From the NCBI GenBank assembly GCA_020912385.1, contig CP087209.1, positions 1,674,001-1,738,000 of the forward strand: DNA of 64,000 nt, written 5' to 3'. The position numbers and the translations under genes are program-made. Under the pieces are notes generated by a model. It was given only the letters and a program-made list of their open reading frames with translations, was not told where the DNA came from and did not search any database. Below, piece after piece: positions 12,573 to 23,664 of the stretch; the stretch's first letter is position 1, and each line of letters starts with the position of its first letter. Source of the DNA: Neofusicoccum parvum (Eukaryota > Ascomycota > Dothideomycetes > Botryosphaeriales > Botryosphaeriaceae).

Positions 12573-14881
12573 ATGCATCCCAACGCCAACCCCACCTCAT
12601 CCGCGGATCTCCACAGTACGCCGGACGCCATCAACAATATGTCGTGCTTTCTTTGCTCCGGCGAACTTGTTGAAGTGGAAGAGCTCGAGAGCCACATTTG
12701 CCGTACTTGCGGCGCTGCCGTCTCGAGCCACGGCCGTGCTCTCCGGAGAGACCAGTCAGCAAAGTCTATGTCGCTAAGGGAAGAGGCACCTACCTATGGC
12801 CCGGAGCTCTCGACCCAGGAAAATGCTTCAAATGCAGAAGCTTTTCTCAAACTTCCCCTGCCAAATTTAGATAAGGCTATTCAAACCCCGCTTACTCTGG
12901 AGAAGCCTACACAGGAAGAACAGCAAGATTCGGGCCCTTCAGTCTGCGGATGCTCTTATCCATCGGTTCATATCCTGGATGGTCTTCCATTCTGTGACAG
13001 CTGCGGATTTCCACTTACAGACTTCAGTGTGGTTCTGAAGTCCACTGTCGCTCCTTCGTCGGAGAACTCGCTTGGGGTGGGAATTTCTGTTGAAAATGAA
13101 GAGCCAGAGGACGCAAGACGCAGTTATGAATATACGCCTTTGGAAGACGAAGATCAAATCCGCTTACTTGTCCTTCACCCCGGTGCTTTCAAAGATCCAA
13201 TACAATGCACTATCCTTCGGGCAGATACCAAACGTTATCCTCAGTTCGAAGCCGTCTCCTATACCTGGGCCGATCACGATGGAAGCTCTGAGCTTTGCAG
13301 GCATATCAAATGCGGGCGCGCGAAAAAGATCCTGCCTGTTACCGCCAATTGCGAAGCCGCTCTGCGCAGACTGCGTCTTCCCAATGTCAAACGGATGTTG
13401 TGGATGGATGCCATTTGTATCGACCAGAGAAACATCAACGAACGGAATCACCAAGTGAGACTAATGTCAAGGATCTACAGCTTGGCCGAGCGCGTTGTCG
13501 TATACCTCGGCGAGGAAGCTGGCTACAGCGACTTGGTATTTCAGTTGTTGAACAAGAGTCAAGATCCGAACGCCGTCTCGTCAAGCAGATCCATAAAAGA
13601 TACGGCATTGCGCAAACTACTTTCCCGACCTTGGTTTCACCGAATCTGGGTTCTTCAAGAAGTTGCAGTAGCACGCCGTGCTGTTGCTGTCTGCGGTCCC
13701 GACTTCGTGGCCTGGGAAGCATTGTCAATTCTCCAACTGAACATGGCTCAACTGCCTCATACGTCGTCTGATGGAGTAGTCCCATGTGTTCTCCGCCTTC
13801 ATCTCGGACCTCATGATGAGCAACGTTGCTTGTGGAATCTTCTCCGAAGCTCTCGTTCTTGCGCCAGTAAGGACCCGCGAGACAAGATATTTGCCTTGAG
13901 GGGTCTTGCAAATGACATTCCGCCCGGAGACCTGAACGCAGACTATTCCAAGTCCACGGCAGACGTGTTTACCGATGTTACAGCGTATCTGATCTCAAAG
14001 TACTCCACCCTGGATGTTATCGACCTCTTCTACACCAACCGCCAGATAAGCGAACTGCCATCCTGGGTACCAGACTGGAGCTCTACGGAAAACGTTGAGC
14101 CCCGAGTTTACTGGGCACCAAGGAAAAAAATCCATGCGTTTTGGAAGAACAGTGTGGCCGTCGTGCCCAGCTTACCAGCCCCGCTATATGCTCGATTAGA
14201 TGCGCATGCAGTCATGCTTGGTCGAATCAGCCGCATCAACGACTTACGCGGCGACCAATTTCCGAAACTTCGTCCAAAATTATTGAAACTTGCGCCAATT
14301 CAGAGGCCGGAGGCTCAATCCTGGATTTACAAGGGCAGAAGTACAAATTTCATTTTGGAGGATGGCTGGCACTCGATTATGGCGGAAATTTTTGGAGGCC
14401 CAAATCTCACCACGCCTGTCCCAAGCATTTTCAAGTGCTTCTGCCAGTCAGAAATTGTAGGTCTGACATTTGATTTCTAACGTCTCAACACTAACTACCC
14501 TGACAGTTACAATCCGATGCCAGGGATTGCTCGTGGTGTCCGCGCAGAATTGATACGTTCCACGAGGTGGTGAACAAGGAGGGGACGTTTCGAAGTCGTA
14601 TGTTCCTCACGGACGGGAACAGCATCGGATCGGGCCCGGAAGCAACGCAACCGGCAGACATGATTTGCTCTCTCCTTGGCGCCAGCTTTCTAGCAGTACT
14701 CAGACCCTTTGAGAATGGGTTCAGATTTGTCGGGAAATGCCATGTTCTGGACATCGAGACCGTGGAACCAGTGGGCGTCACACGGCAGGATGGCACGGTC
14801 GACATCGCTTCATTGGGAGGACATGGTCAGTGCCAGAGCCAATCCAGACGGATGGAGTATAAGCCTGTGTCCATCTACTGA
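12573..14881 (+). CDS. HET-domain protein with N-terminal zinc-ribbon-like cysteines
   Basis: Heterokaryon-incompatibility (HET) proteins trigger cell death when genetically different fungal cells fuse. Two exons, 12573-14456 and 14507-14881, give 752 residues. Before the HET domain are two cysteine clusters: a CxxC pair of pairs at about residues 25-50 (CFLC then CRTC) and a second set near 127-150 (CGC then CDSC). These resemble zinc ribbons. The HET domain spans roughly residues 195-370 with FEAVSYTWAD, the MLWMDAICIDQRNINER motif, YSLAERVVVYLGE and RPWFHRIWVLQEVA. The last exon supplies the usual C-terminal block, R(S)RMFLTDGNSIGSGP, with GDxxC-like PADMICSLLGA and a final LRPFENGFRFVGKCH. 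A later ATG at 12639 would remove 22 residues but keep both cysteine clusters. The second HET gene begins 357 bp downstream. Confidence 0.9.
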
Positions 14882-15237
14882 AAGAAACTGCTTACGACCA
14901 TTCCGTCTCTGATCATCATATTTTTTTTCGGCTAACGGATCTGATCCTCCGCCATCGGCACCAGTTGGCCAGGAACTTCAGGGGCCGATAGGGGCAGCAC
15001 GGTAGGGCTGATCGAAGCACAAAATCGACACCGGTCGGCGTCCGTATTCCACGCGAGCCGAAAGAATACTGCCGACTCGAAGCGTTTTCGAGTTCGTGTC
15101 TTCCCCGGGTTCTTTGATGCGATTAGTTGTGTTCCACCAGCTTACGTCATCGAGGGGAAGGCGGTGTGCTCTCCTTACAGACCCGCCCCTCCTTAAACCG
15201 CTCTCTGTCTGAGTCCTCAACATTTCCTGCTTGGACC
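14882..15237. other. short spacer between tandem HET genes
   Basis: 356 bp containing the 3' end of the first HET gene and the promoter of the second. A T-run at about 14921-14928 may help transcription or 3'-end formation. No gene seen. Confidence 0.4.
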
Positions 15238-17678
15238 ATGAATTTTGATGCTTCAGACCTCCGCTGGGAGACACTTTACCTAGAGAGCAATACGAAGTCA
15301 GGATCGGTGAGTTTATTGACCCCGCTTAAATAGAGTTTTCCCCGCTGACTTGTGGACCGAAGATTCCGGAATGTGATGTCTGTAACAGGCTGAAATGGGT
15401 GCTGGAATACCCGTCAGGAACATCAGTGCACCTGAATCTTGGTAATTTTACGGCCATCACGCGTTCGAGTACCTGCTCGTCCCACCCCGCCCTCATTCGC
15501 GGAGTGCGCTGGGGGAGATCGAGCCCATTCAAGGATGTTCACGTCTGGAGGGGCTCGGCAGGCACGGGCGCCCAGTTGATCGGAATCAGCTCCTACGGCG
15601 AACAAGTGCATTCTGAGTACCGGCTGGACCTGCTGAAGAACCGCATTCCCGCTCGTCTGGACGAGAAGCCGGAGTTTGGAGACAAGTTCCGTATCGGCGA
15701 CAAGAACTGGATCGACACCGACTCTCTCCGAAGATGGCTTGACAAGTGTTTTAAAGAGCACGGGCATCGGTGCAAGACGCTCGAATCTCAGCTGCCTTCC
15801 ACAACACCACGCTTGTTCGTTGACACGGTGCGTCATTGCCTTGTCGAGGCGCAACCGGGACAGTCGTACGTCGCCCTGAGCTACGTTTGGGGAGCCGTTG
15901 AGCAATACAAGACTCTACGGGAACATCTCGACCAGCTTCAGCAGGACGGCTCGCTCAACAACGAAGATATTGCCATTCCACGGACTATCAGGGACGCAAT
16001 AGGATTGGTTCCTCTACTGGGTCAACGGTACTTATGGGTGGACTCACTGTGTATCCTCCAGGAGGATGGGGATGAGTTGTGGGACCAAATTCACAACATG
16101 GCTTCCATATACGCAAACGCATCCGTCACGATTGTTGCTGGACAGGGAGAGAACGCAGACTTTGGCCTCCGCGGTATTCGCGGAGTTTCCGAGCCCCGTC
16201 GACTACCAGATGAAGTCCACACACTGCGCGGCGGTACCCAGGTTCTGAGCCACGGGGATGGCTGGTTCTCCCAGCTCATGCCTACCAAGTACTCTTATCG
16301 AGCATGGACATTTCAAGAATACCTGTTCTCCAGAAGAAAGATTATATTCAAGGACGACTCGGTGTACTGGGAATGTGGAACCAAGGCTTGGGAGGAAGAG
16401 ATTGCGCAGGTGCAATGCCCAAAAGTCGCTCTCTCCATGGGATCGCCTCTGGACTCGATCCTCTTTCCCCGGCTCACGCAGGTTGCCAGTCCACGAGTGC
16501 CCAATCTGACGGAGTACGGCAAGTTGGTCTACAGTTTCAACGCAAAGCATCTTACCTATCCGGAGGATGTTCCCTACGCATTTGCTGGAATCGCGACGGC
16601 GCTGAGCCGGACTTACGTGGGCGGCTTCGTTTGTGGCCTCCCAGCCATGTTCTTAGACGTGGCATTGCTGTGGGAGTCGCAAGAGGCCTGTATGAAGCCC
16701 AGATTCCCAGCTCAAGTGCACGACGAGAACCTCGACGTTCTCCCGAGCTGGAGTTGGATGGGCTGGCAAGGACGCATCGACGTTGGTTCTTGGAAAAGCG
16801 GGAACGACTACCTGATGGCCAGAATACGAGACGGACAGACTCACACCGTGCCGACCGTGGTATGGTTCGTCCGCGAGAGCGTCGAGACGGATCTGATTCG
16901 CGTCGAGAGCACCTGGTGCAAGTACCGGACTGCGATCGAAGAGCACGGAAGGGAAGACTTGCCGGACGGCTGGACCAAACATCGCATCCCCCTGGGCGAG
17001 CTCGTGCAGGCCGATTACGACGTCATAGACCACCCAGACGGCCGTCCCTACGCGTACAGACGCGCATCGGGCAGGAAGCCGGACTGGGACCGCTTCGACC
17101 AGTACGAGAACTACCTGTTTCCCATCCCTCTGGCTTCGTCCTCGGTGGCGGGCGAGAATGCGATGGTCGCGCCGAAACTGTTCACGCCGCTGCTGTCGGG
17201 CTGCACCGAGCGGACCCATCTCTTCCTGGGGCCGAGAGGGCCGGATCGCAGCGTCGAGGATGCGGAGACCCACTCCCGGCACAAGATCCCGGGACCGTTC
17301 ACGGTGGTTGATGGGGAGGGGGATTGGGCTGGTATCCTGCAATCCAATTTCGAGCCTGTCTGCAACATCGAACCTCGGGGGCAGAAGGTAGAGCTGGTGG
17401 CCATCTCAAGAGGGTGGTGCTTCGAGGATGTGGAGGATGACGATGACGATGATTACGAGGAGAGCGGCGGTGGGTCGGACAGAAGCAAGAGTAGACGCAA
17501 GCCCATTCAGGAATGGGACTACCCGAAGCGTCCGAGAACGGGTGAGAAGTACGAGTGGTACAACGTGCTCTGGATCGAGCGCAGGAAGGGAACGGCGTAC
17601 AGGAAAAGCGTTGGGAGGGTCGAGAGGAGCGTGTGGGAGAGGCAAAGACGGGACAATACCTTCTTGAAGTTGGCATGA
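15238..17678 (+). CDS. HET-domain protein, second of a tandem pair
   Basis: Two exons, 15238-15306 and 15363-17678, joined in phase 0 across a 56-nt intron, give 794 residues. The HET domain lies at about residues 190-350: YVALSYVWGAVEQYKTL, YLWVDSLCILQEDGDE, the IYANASVTIVAGQGENADFG segment and YRAWTFQEYLFSRRKIIF. These are the family's conserved blocks. The region before it contains CDVCNRLKW and further cysteines, the usual variable N-terminus. After the domain come DVLPSWSWMGWQG (typical PSWSW motif), an acidic run of six Asp near residue 711, and the YEWYNVLWIERRKGTAYR block that closes many HET proteins. This subfamily differs from the upstream HET gene (WVDSLCI rather than WMDAICID), so the pair is not a recent duplication. 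Likely role: allorecognition or programmed cell death. Confidence 0.91.
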
Positions 17679-18267
17679 GGGCGGAGTTGTCAGGAATTGA
17701 CAGAATTTTACGTTTTGCAAAGGTCTATCATGTCTCCCTCGCCTCAGGATGGTTATGCAAAGGACAGAGAAGCAATCGCCGAGTCCGTTCGAGTGGATCG
17801 GACGAGCAGGAGCCGAAGTATGACACCTGTGCTAGGCACCGGGAAATCCTCATAGCCTACAAACCCTCGGAAATTACGACTTTGAGGTCTTGGAGTGAGG
17901 TGTAGACCCGGATGCCACTGCTCCTTATACAACCAGCTACGGGGATGGCCTGGCTTAGTAGAAATATAAATTCCCGCAAGTGAAGAACGCTTCAGCTTGA
18001 AGTAAGACAACAAACAAGACTTCTCGGAAAGGTATTCAGGAAATGCACAATGAGAATAGTTGGTCTTAAGTCAATCCTGATGGAATTTCTATTTTCTCGC
18101 TTTTCACAGGAACATGCATAACCGCGTTCCATTTGCCCTAACACCCATGTATCACCCGTGAAATCATACACATAAGAAGCGAATACAAACCACAACGTAC
18201 ATACAGCAGGGCTTCATCGCTAGCACCCGCATCAATCAATCGCCTCCACACAACCCCCTTAGCCCTC
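17679..18267. other. convergent intergenic region
   Basis: About 0.6 kb of AT-rich sequence between the 3' ends of the second HET gene and the GH3 gene. It probably contains both polyadenylation regions. No coding frame supported. Confidence 0.5.
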
Positions 18268-20959
18268 TCAGATGGTGAACTCAGCATGGGCCTTCAAATC
18301 CCTGCTGCTCGCGCCAACCCAGAACTCGTACTTGCCGCTGGCGACGGCCCAGTTCTGAGCCTCGACGTCCCAGTAGCTCAGGTCCCTGCGGCGCAGCTGG
18401 AAGGTGACGTCGCGCTGCTCGCCCTGGGCGAGGTGGACCTTCTCGAAGCCGCGGAGCTGGCGGACGGGCTGGCCGGCGGCGGCGGGGAAGGAGACGTACA
18501 GCTGTGCGGCCTCGGCGCCGTCGCGGGCGCCGGTGTTGGAGACGGTGGTGGCGGCGGTGGCGACCACGTCCCACAGGTCCTCGCGGCCGCCGACGGCCTT
18601 GGCGCCCGTGGCGTAGGTGCGGGCGAGGGCGGCCTCGTCGGTCTTGCGGACGGTGAGGGTGGAGGCGTAGGAGAAGGTGGTGTAGGAGAGGCCGTAGCCG
18701 AACTCGTAGCGCGGGGTGACGTTGTAGGCGTCGAAGTACTTGTAGTCGATGTAGTTGCCCTCGCTGAAGTCGCAGATGAGGTCGGTGCAGAGGCCGGTGT
18801 TGTAGTCGGACTCGTTCTTGGCGATGGTGTAGGCCAGCTTGCCCGACGGGTTGACGTCGCCGTACAGCACGTCGACGATGGCCCGGCCCGACTCCTGGCC
18901 CAGCATGCCGCCGTACACGACGCCCGTCACGTTCTCGTTCTCGATCCAGCCGTCGACGAGGCGCGCGGCCACGGCGTTGATGACCACGATCGTGTTGTTG
19001 CACGACGCCGCCACCGTCGTGACGAGCGTGTCCTGGTCGGCGTTGTAGAGCTCGCTGCGGTCCGCGCCCTCGCCCGAGTAGGCGTTCAGGAAGACGATGC
19101 AGACCTCCGAGTCCGCGGCGTAGCCGGAGAAGGTGTGCTGCGCGCCCGTGCCGGACGAGTAGCCGGAGAGACCCGAGGACGAGTCGGCGTACCCGGTGTC
19201 GTTCAGGATCCACCTGAACATGGTGCCGTCCTCGAGGACCTTGGTGGTCAGCGCGTAGTGCGGCGTGACCAGGTAGGGGAACGAGCCGGTTCCACTGCCG
19301 CCCAAGCTGGCGGCGTGGCCCTGGTACACGTCGTCCGAGCCGGTGACGGAAATGGGGTCGTTCGGGCCGGCGATAGCAGCGCCAGCGTGGACACCGAAGA
19401 TGGACATGGACTTCGGCTTGCTTAGCGGAAGAGCGTTGTTGGTGTTCTTGAGCAGGACGAGCGAGGACGCGGCAATGTTCCTGGCGATCTTGCTGTGGTT
19501 CGCGCGCGGATCGACATAGTCCTCCAGACCGGCCGTGGACGGGTAGGTTCCGTCCTGTTGGTTGTAGTAGTAGGACGGGAGAACGTTGCGGACGGCCATG
19601 TCAGTCAATCGGGCCTCAGTCAGAGAACCGTTGGTCAGACCGGCGTTGATGGTGGTGTTGCTCCAGGTCGAAGCGCTGCCGTAGTCCATGCCGGCGTTGG
19701 CCGATCCGAAGGCAGTCTTCTGGCCACCGACGTCGCCGAAAACGAAGCCGGGGAACCCGATCTCGGTCTTCAGCATGCCGCCGATGAGGTTCTGGTTTTC
19801 GCAGGAGTAGGTTTCGTTGACACGGTTCAGCGCGCACATCACTGCACCCAAGCCGGCCTTGACGCCGTCGTAGAACGGCCACATGTAGGTCTCGTGAAGA
19901 GTCTTGTCGTCGACCTGGGCGGAGTATGCAGTAGTCTCAGAGCTCGACGAGTCGCCGCCCATGCCGCCACCGCCTGCGCCACCGGTGGGAGCGGAGCCGC
20001 TGGGCGTTGTAGAGTTGCCGCCATTGCTGGGGGGAGTGCCGCCGCCACCGCCGCCAGTGGAGTCTTGCGTGCGGTTGTTTTCTTGCTCGTTCAGGAGGAA
20101 GTGCTGCAAATATCAGTGCATGTTCAGATAGAAATTCATCAAGATGGCCTACCTTGGCGCCAGAAATCACACCAGCGTCTCCGTAGCCCTTCACTGAAAG
20201 ACCGAACGCAATGCCCTATGGAGTGTGAGCTCGTGTCTGCAAGAGCTAAGAAAATGGCACATACGTTCAAGTACGAATCGGGACCAAATGATTCTCCATT
20301 ACGTCCGCCCCTACAGTTATAGGTTAGCCAGGTTTTCTCGGCATAGTCTAAGAACTATCTGTACTTACCAAGGCGAGCGTCCCAGAGGCTGACTGACAGG
20401 GCCGTTGGCAACGTTAATGCCCTTGGCGTAAAACTCATCACCAAGAGCCTTGTACATCTGGTACATCATGTCCTTGTCCCAGGTCATGGCAAGCGACGAC
20501 GAGAGGGGCCTACAAAAGTTAGTATGCTGCGCAACCGTATGCTGAGGATCACGGTTGAGGCGCACCAAGTGGTCACATAGTAGTACTGAAGAATGGAATC
20601 ACCGGAATCTCTGAAGTAAAGAGCGGTAAAGTTGGAGACATCGGAGCCAGTGATCAAGGAAATCTTCTCGGAAGTGCTGAGGCCGTCGACGAAAGACTTC
20701 GCGCGGTCATACGCATCCTGCCAGTCACCAAGCTTGACTGTGCAGTGTTAGCGTCTGAACCCCTGGATGAGATGTTGTACTGTGCCACAGCAGGTCAAAG
20801 CAAGCAGCAGAAGGTTTCTCGAATGAAAAATAAACTCGGGGTGCTGGAGGGCATACTTGTTCCGGAAGCAAGGTTTTGGCTGGTGTAGTTGGTGGAGTAG
20901 GCATGAAGACCCTGGACCAGGAGGGTCACAGCGGAAAGAATGGAAAGCGAGGGACGCAT
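18268..20959 (-). CDS. Secreted GH3 beta-glucosidase
   Basis: Glycoside hydrolase family 3 enzymes release terminal beta-D-glucose from cello-oligosaccharides or aryl glucosides. Six exons (20959-20857, 20737-20566, 20509-20369, 20310-20265, 20215-20153, 20103-18268) give 786 residues. A signal peptide covers about residues 1-20 (MRPSLSILSAVTLLVQGLHA). Conserved blocks follow: ALAMTWDK-like SLAMTWDKDMM, GPVSQPLGRSPWGGRNGESF, GPDSYLNG, AGVISGAKHFLLNEQE, and NRVNETYSCEN. The expected catalytic Asp is near residue 299, but its context reads FVFGDVGG where SDW is usual. Between NEQENNRT and the next conserved block is a ~45-residue Gly/Ser/Thr/Pro linker. The C-terminal half has the second glycosidase domain (SGEGADRSEL) and a fibronectin-III-like end (VSNTGARDGAEAAQLYV). 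Exon 2/3 splicing was chosen to give YYYVTTWPLSSSLAMTW. Confidence 0.9.
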
Positions 20960-22784
20960 TGTGGGCTCAGTGGAAAGCTGCAACCCGGCGAAAAGAGAGA
21001 CAAGTAGCGGTGCTGATCATGACTAGGAGTGCTCGCAGCGGTATAAAGTACTTCTCGCCGGCATCGTGAGCACTTCTTCGACCTTCCCGCGTCTTACGCG
21101 TCCCAGCATGGACCACAGCCTAGCTCTGCTTCCGGCGAATGGATTTCTAGACGGCAAGGCACCGGAGGTGCTAATGCGCGGCCAGAGTGGCGCGAGATCG
21201 GCCAATTGGAGCACCCAACGCACATCTCACCTGTCGATCGGAAGATGTTCGGGAGTTTGAATACGGATGAAACAAAGAACAGGCGTTGAAACGACACAGC
21301 GGCTCTGTGATTCGCAGCCAGCGGGCAGCAGGAGGCCGAAGCAGTCGTCACCGATTAGGCATGCGGGTGAGAGATCAGGCCGGCAATTTCGCTACGGCGC
21401 TCAAGTGCCGAGTGAGGCTGCGGCTGGTTCGCCTGGGACAAGCATGCGGGCCGCTATAGCACGAGGGTTATTCATGCGGCGCCGAAGCTTCAGTGCGCCA
21501 AGCACGAGGATCGGGCTGGCCGGTGCCGGGTCTTATCAGCGATTTCGGCTGTGCCACGACAACAGCGCCTCTTCACGGGGCCCGGCACCCTGAAGTAGAC
21601 GAAGCTGACGACGCAGGGATCGGCAATGTCGTGAGAAACAAGCCGGAGTCGGCCCGTCCCACCGTCCATGGACTCGGAGTACAGGAGCGCCGGAGGCCAT
21701 TAAGAGCAGGAGGATGTGCCTGCGAGCGTGGGCAGCGGCAGGGAAGCGGCAGCTGGCGTGCGGGCGCAGAGCCAGGGTCTGGATAGGGTGCCTGCAGGCC
21801 GATTCGGATCGTCAAGTGTCTGCTACGCAGGACACGCAGCAGCGCCTCGAATTAAGGTTGGCGGACAAGCATTGTAGCATGAGTTAAGGCGCGCGGGAAT
21901 AAGCCATCATGCAGCAAGACACGGACGCCGTCGGCAGGAAGCGGCGGCAGGGGCGTGCGAAGGGCGGTGGTTGAGACGGCAAGCGGCGGAATGGCAGTGT
22001 TTGACGGTGGAGTGGCTTGCGTGTACTCCGCCCTTGCACGTGCTGGTAATCAGCGCAGGGAACGCCTAAGCCGCCCTGGGCTAGCGCTCCTCGGTCTCCA
22101 GCTTATAAACTGCAAGTGCCGCATGGAAACCTTAATTGCCGCTTCAACGCTGATGTTTGACGGGAACAAATAAACCTCCAATGACGAGCAAAAAAAAAGA
22201 AAAAACACAGGAAACAAGCCGGCGGGAAGGCTGCGAGCTCTGCGCGGCCAAAGGATGCTGCCATATGCAGAGTTGCCCTGAAGCGTCCAGTTGAGATTCA
22301 TCCTGGACAATACTCAAGCTGCCGTGGGTGGACGGGTATGGAGGGAAGAGGGTCCTTCTCGAAGGTGTCTTCGGTTTCAATGGTAAGCTTGATAAGGCAA
22401 ACCATAGTGAGAACAATTCACCCAGGAGTGTCTGAGATTCCTAGTGAGTCTGTCAGGGACAAGGTGGACTTGAAGGCATTCCTTCAATTGCACACCATGT
22501 TTGCGCTGATTCTGTAGCTCGCTCTCCAAGACTCAGATTTTTATGACATTATGCGGCTCCAAGCTTCAAGAAGGCCATTGTCTTTAGGTGTCTCAGTCAC
22601 TTGTCTCAGTCATCCCAGTTCCAGACTTCTCATTGTTCGCTTGCGCAGTCGACGGAACAGAAAGATACTACATGCATTTGAAGAATACATAATTAGACCC
22701 TCCTCCACTGACCCTACATTCACCATCCTTCGTTTCTCTCTCGTTGCTTCCCCGTTCCCAGGTTTATTGCTCCAAACCGCTGTC
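20960..22784. other. divergent intergenic region
   Basis: About 1.8 kb between the GH3 gene and the first small secreted protein gene. The left and central parts are GC-rich, and several TTATCA/GATA-type hexamers occur (for example near 21534), a common regulator site in fungal promoters. No credible coding frame or repeat array was found. Confidence 0.4.
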
Positions 22785-23084
22785 ATGATGCGTATTCATT
22801 ATGCTCTGGTTCCCTTCCTTTTTCTTCTCTCAGGTGCGCTAGCCGCACCGCCGCTAGGTCTGGGGTCTTGCTCCTACACAATCTGTAGGGCTGGATGCTC
22901 AGCTATAGTCACGGCTTGCTACTGTTCTGGCGGCTTCCCCCTCCGCACAGCAGTCAGAGCAGGAACCCGGGCCTTCTCCACTCCACAGAGCATGGAGTAT
23001 CAGACTTGTCACAACATATGCGTGTACGCTTTGCTTAGAAGTGCAGGAATCGATGCTGAACAACCGACTGTTTTCAGCCCGTAG
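22785..23084 (+). CDS. Small secreted cysteine-rich protein, first of two relatives
   Basis: 99 residues with a clear signal peptide (MMRIHYALVPFLFLLSGALA) and a mature part that opens CSYTICRAGCSAIVTACYCS. That pattern matches the next gene's SICQAGCASVVTACYAA, so the two are related. The pattern (CxxGC, then xVxACY) belongs to a group of short fungal secreted proteins often labelled zygote-specific-like; no function is established. This copy is divergent: after the ACY motif the small hydrophobic Gly/Ala segment of the family is replaced by a basic region (RTAVRAGTRAF), followed by YQTCHNICVYALL, which keeps the second CxxxC pair. It is intronless as read. It may be diverging under selection or decaying. 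Confidence 0.7.
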   Translation: MMRIHYALVPFLFLLSGALAAPPLGLGSCSYTICRAGCSAIVTACYCSGGFPLRTAVRAGTRAFSTPQSMEYQTCHNICVYALLRSAGIDAEQPTVFSP

Positions 23085-23412
23085 CTCTCTGGGAGACGAG
23101 AGTCATCAACCATCGTTGTCTCCTTTTGAAGCCCCAAGAGCAGGACTCGAGGCCTCTGAACTTCCCCGCAGCTTTGTTTGCTTGTCATTTCAGTTGTTTG
23201 TTTACCATATTTACTTCCAGTCGTTTCTATATGCGCTTCAATTTACATGCTTGGACGATATCTATTTAAGTCGGCCCAGACTGCATCAATTCCCCACAGC
23301 AACCCCTGCCTCTACCTCACAACTAAAAGCCCACTCCGTAAGCTGAAACTTCCTTCCATCTGACGCTCTGTCCAGCTGAGGTGTAATCAAAAATACAGGA
23401 ACCCTCTTCGAA
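23085..23412. other. spacer between small secreted protein genes
   Basis: 328 bp serving as 3' end of the first and promoter of the second gene. An AT-rich element (tctatttaag, about 23261-23270) could act as a TATA-like site. No gene seen. Confidence 0.35.
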
Positions 23413-23664
23413 ATGCGCTTTGAGAAAACTATCCTCGCATCGGGCGTTCTCACCCTCGCCAGCACCGTGACTGCAGGCCCCATCGCCTACAGCATCTGTC
23501 AGGCCGGCTGCGCCTCCGTAGTGACCGCCTGCTATGCAGCTGCTGGTTACACCTGGGGAGCCACACTGGGCGCTACGGCGCCGGCAACCATCATCGCTTG
23601 TAACTCTGCGTTTGGCACATGCCAAGCTGCATGCGCCGTTGTAGCCCTGGCTCCGACGCCTTGA
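23413..23664 (+). CDS. Small secreted cysteine-rich protein, canonical family copy
   Basis: 83 residues, intronless. The signal peptide is MRFEKTILASGVLTLASTVTA, followed by a mature protein of about 62 residues beginning GPIAYSICQAGCASVVTACY. The second half has ACNSAFGTCQAACAVVALAP. The CxxGC / ACYAAAG / ACNxAFGTCxAAC pattern and the terminal VALAPTP are characteristic of a family of tiny fungal secreted proteins sometimes called zygote-specific-like. The mature chain is almost entirely small and hydrophobic residues with six cysteines, so it probably folds as two disulfide-linked hairpins or interacts with membranes or surfaces. The neighbour 328 bp upstream on the same strand is a diverged relative. 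No biochemical role is known to me. Confidence 0.82.
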   Translation: MRFEKTILASGVLTLASTVTAGPIAYSICQAGCASVVTACYAAAGYTWGATLGATAPATIIACNSAFGTCQAACAVVALAPTP

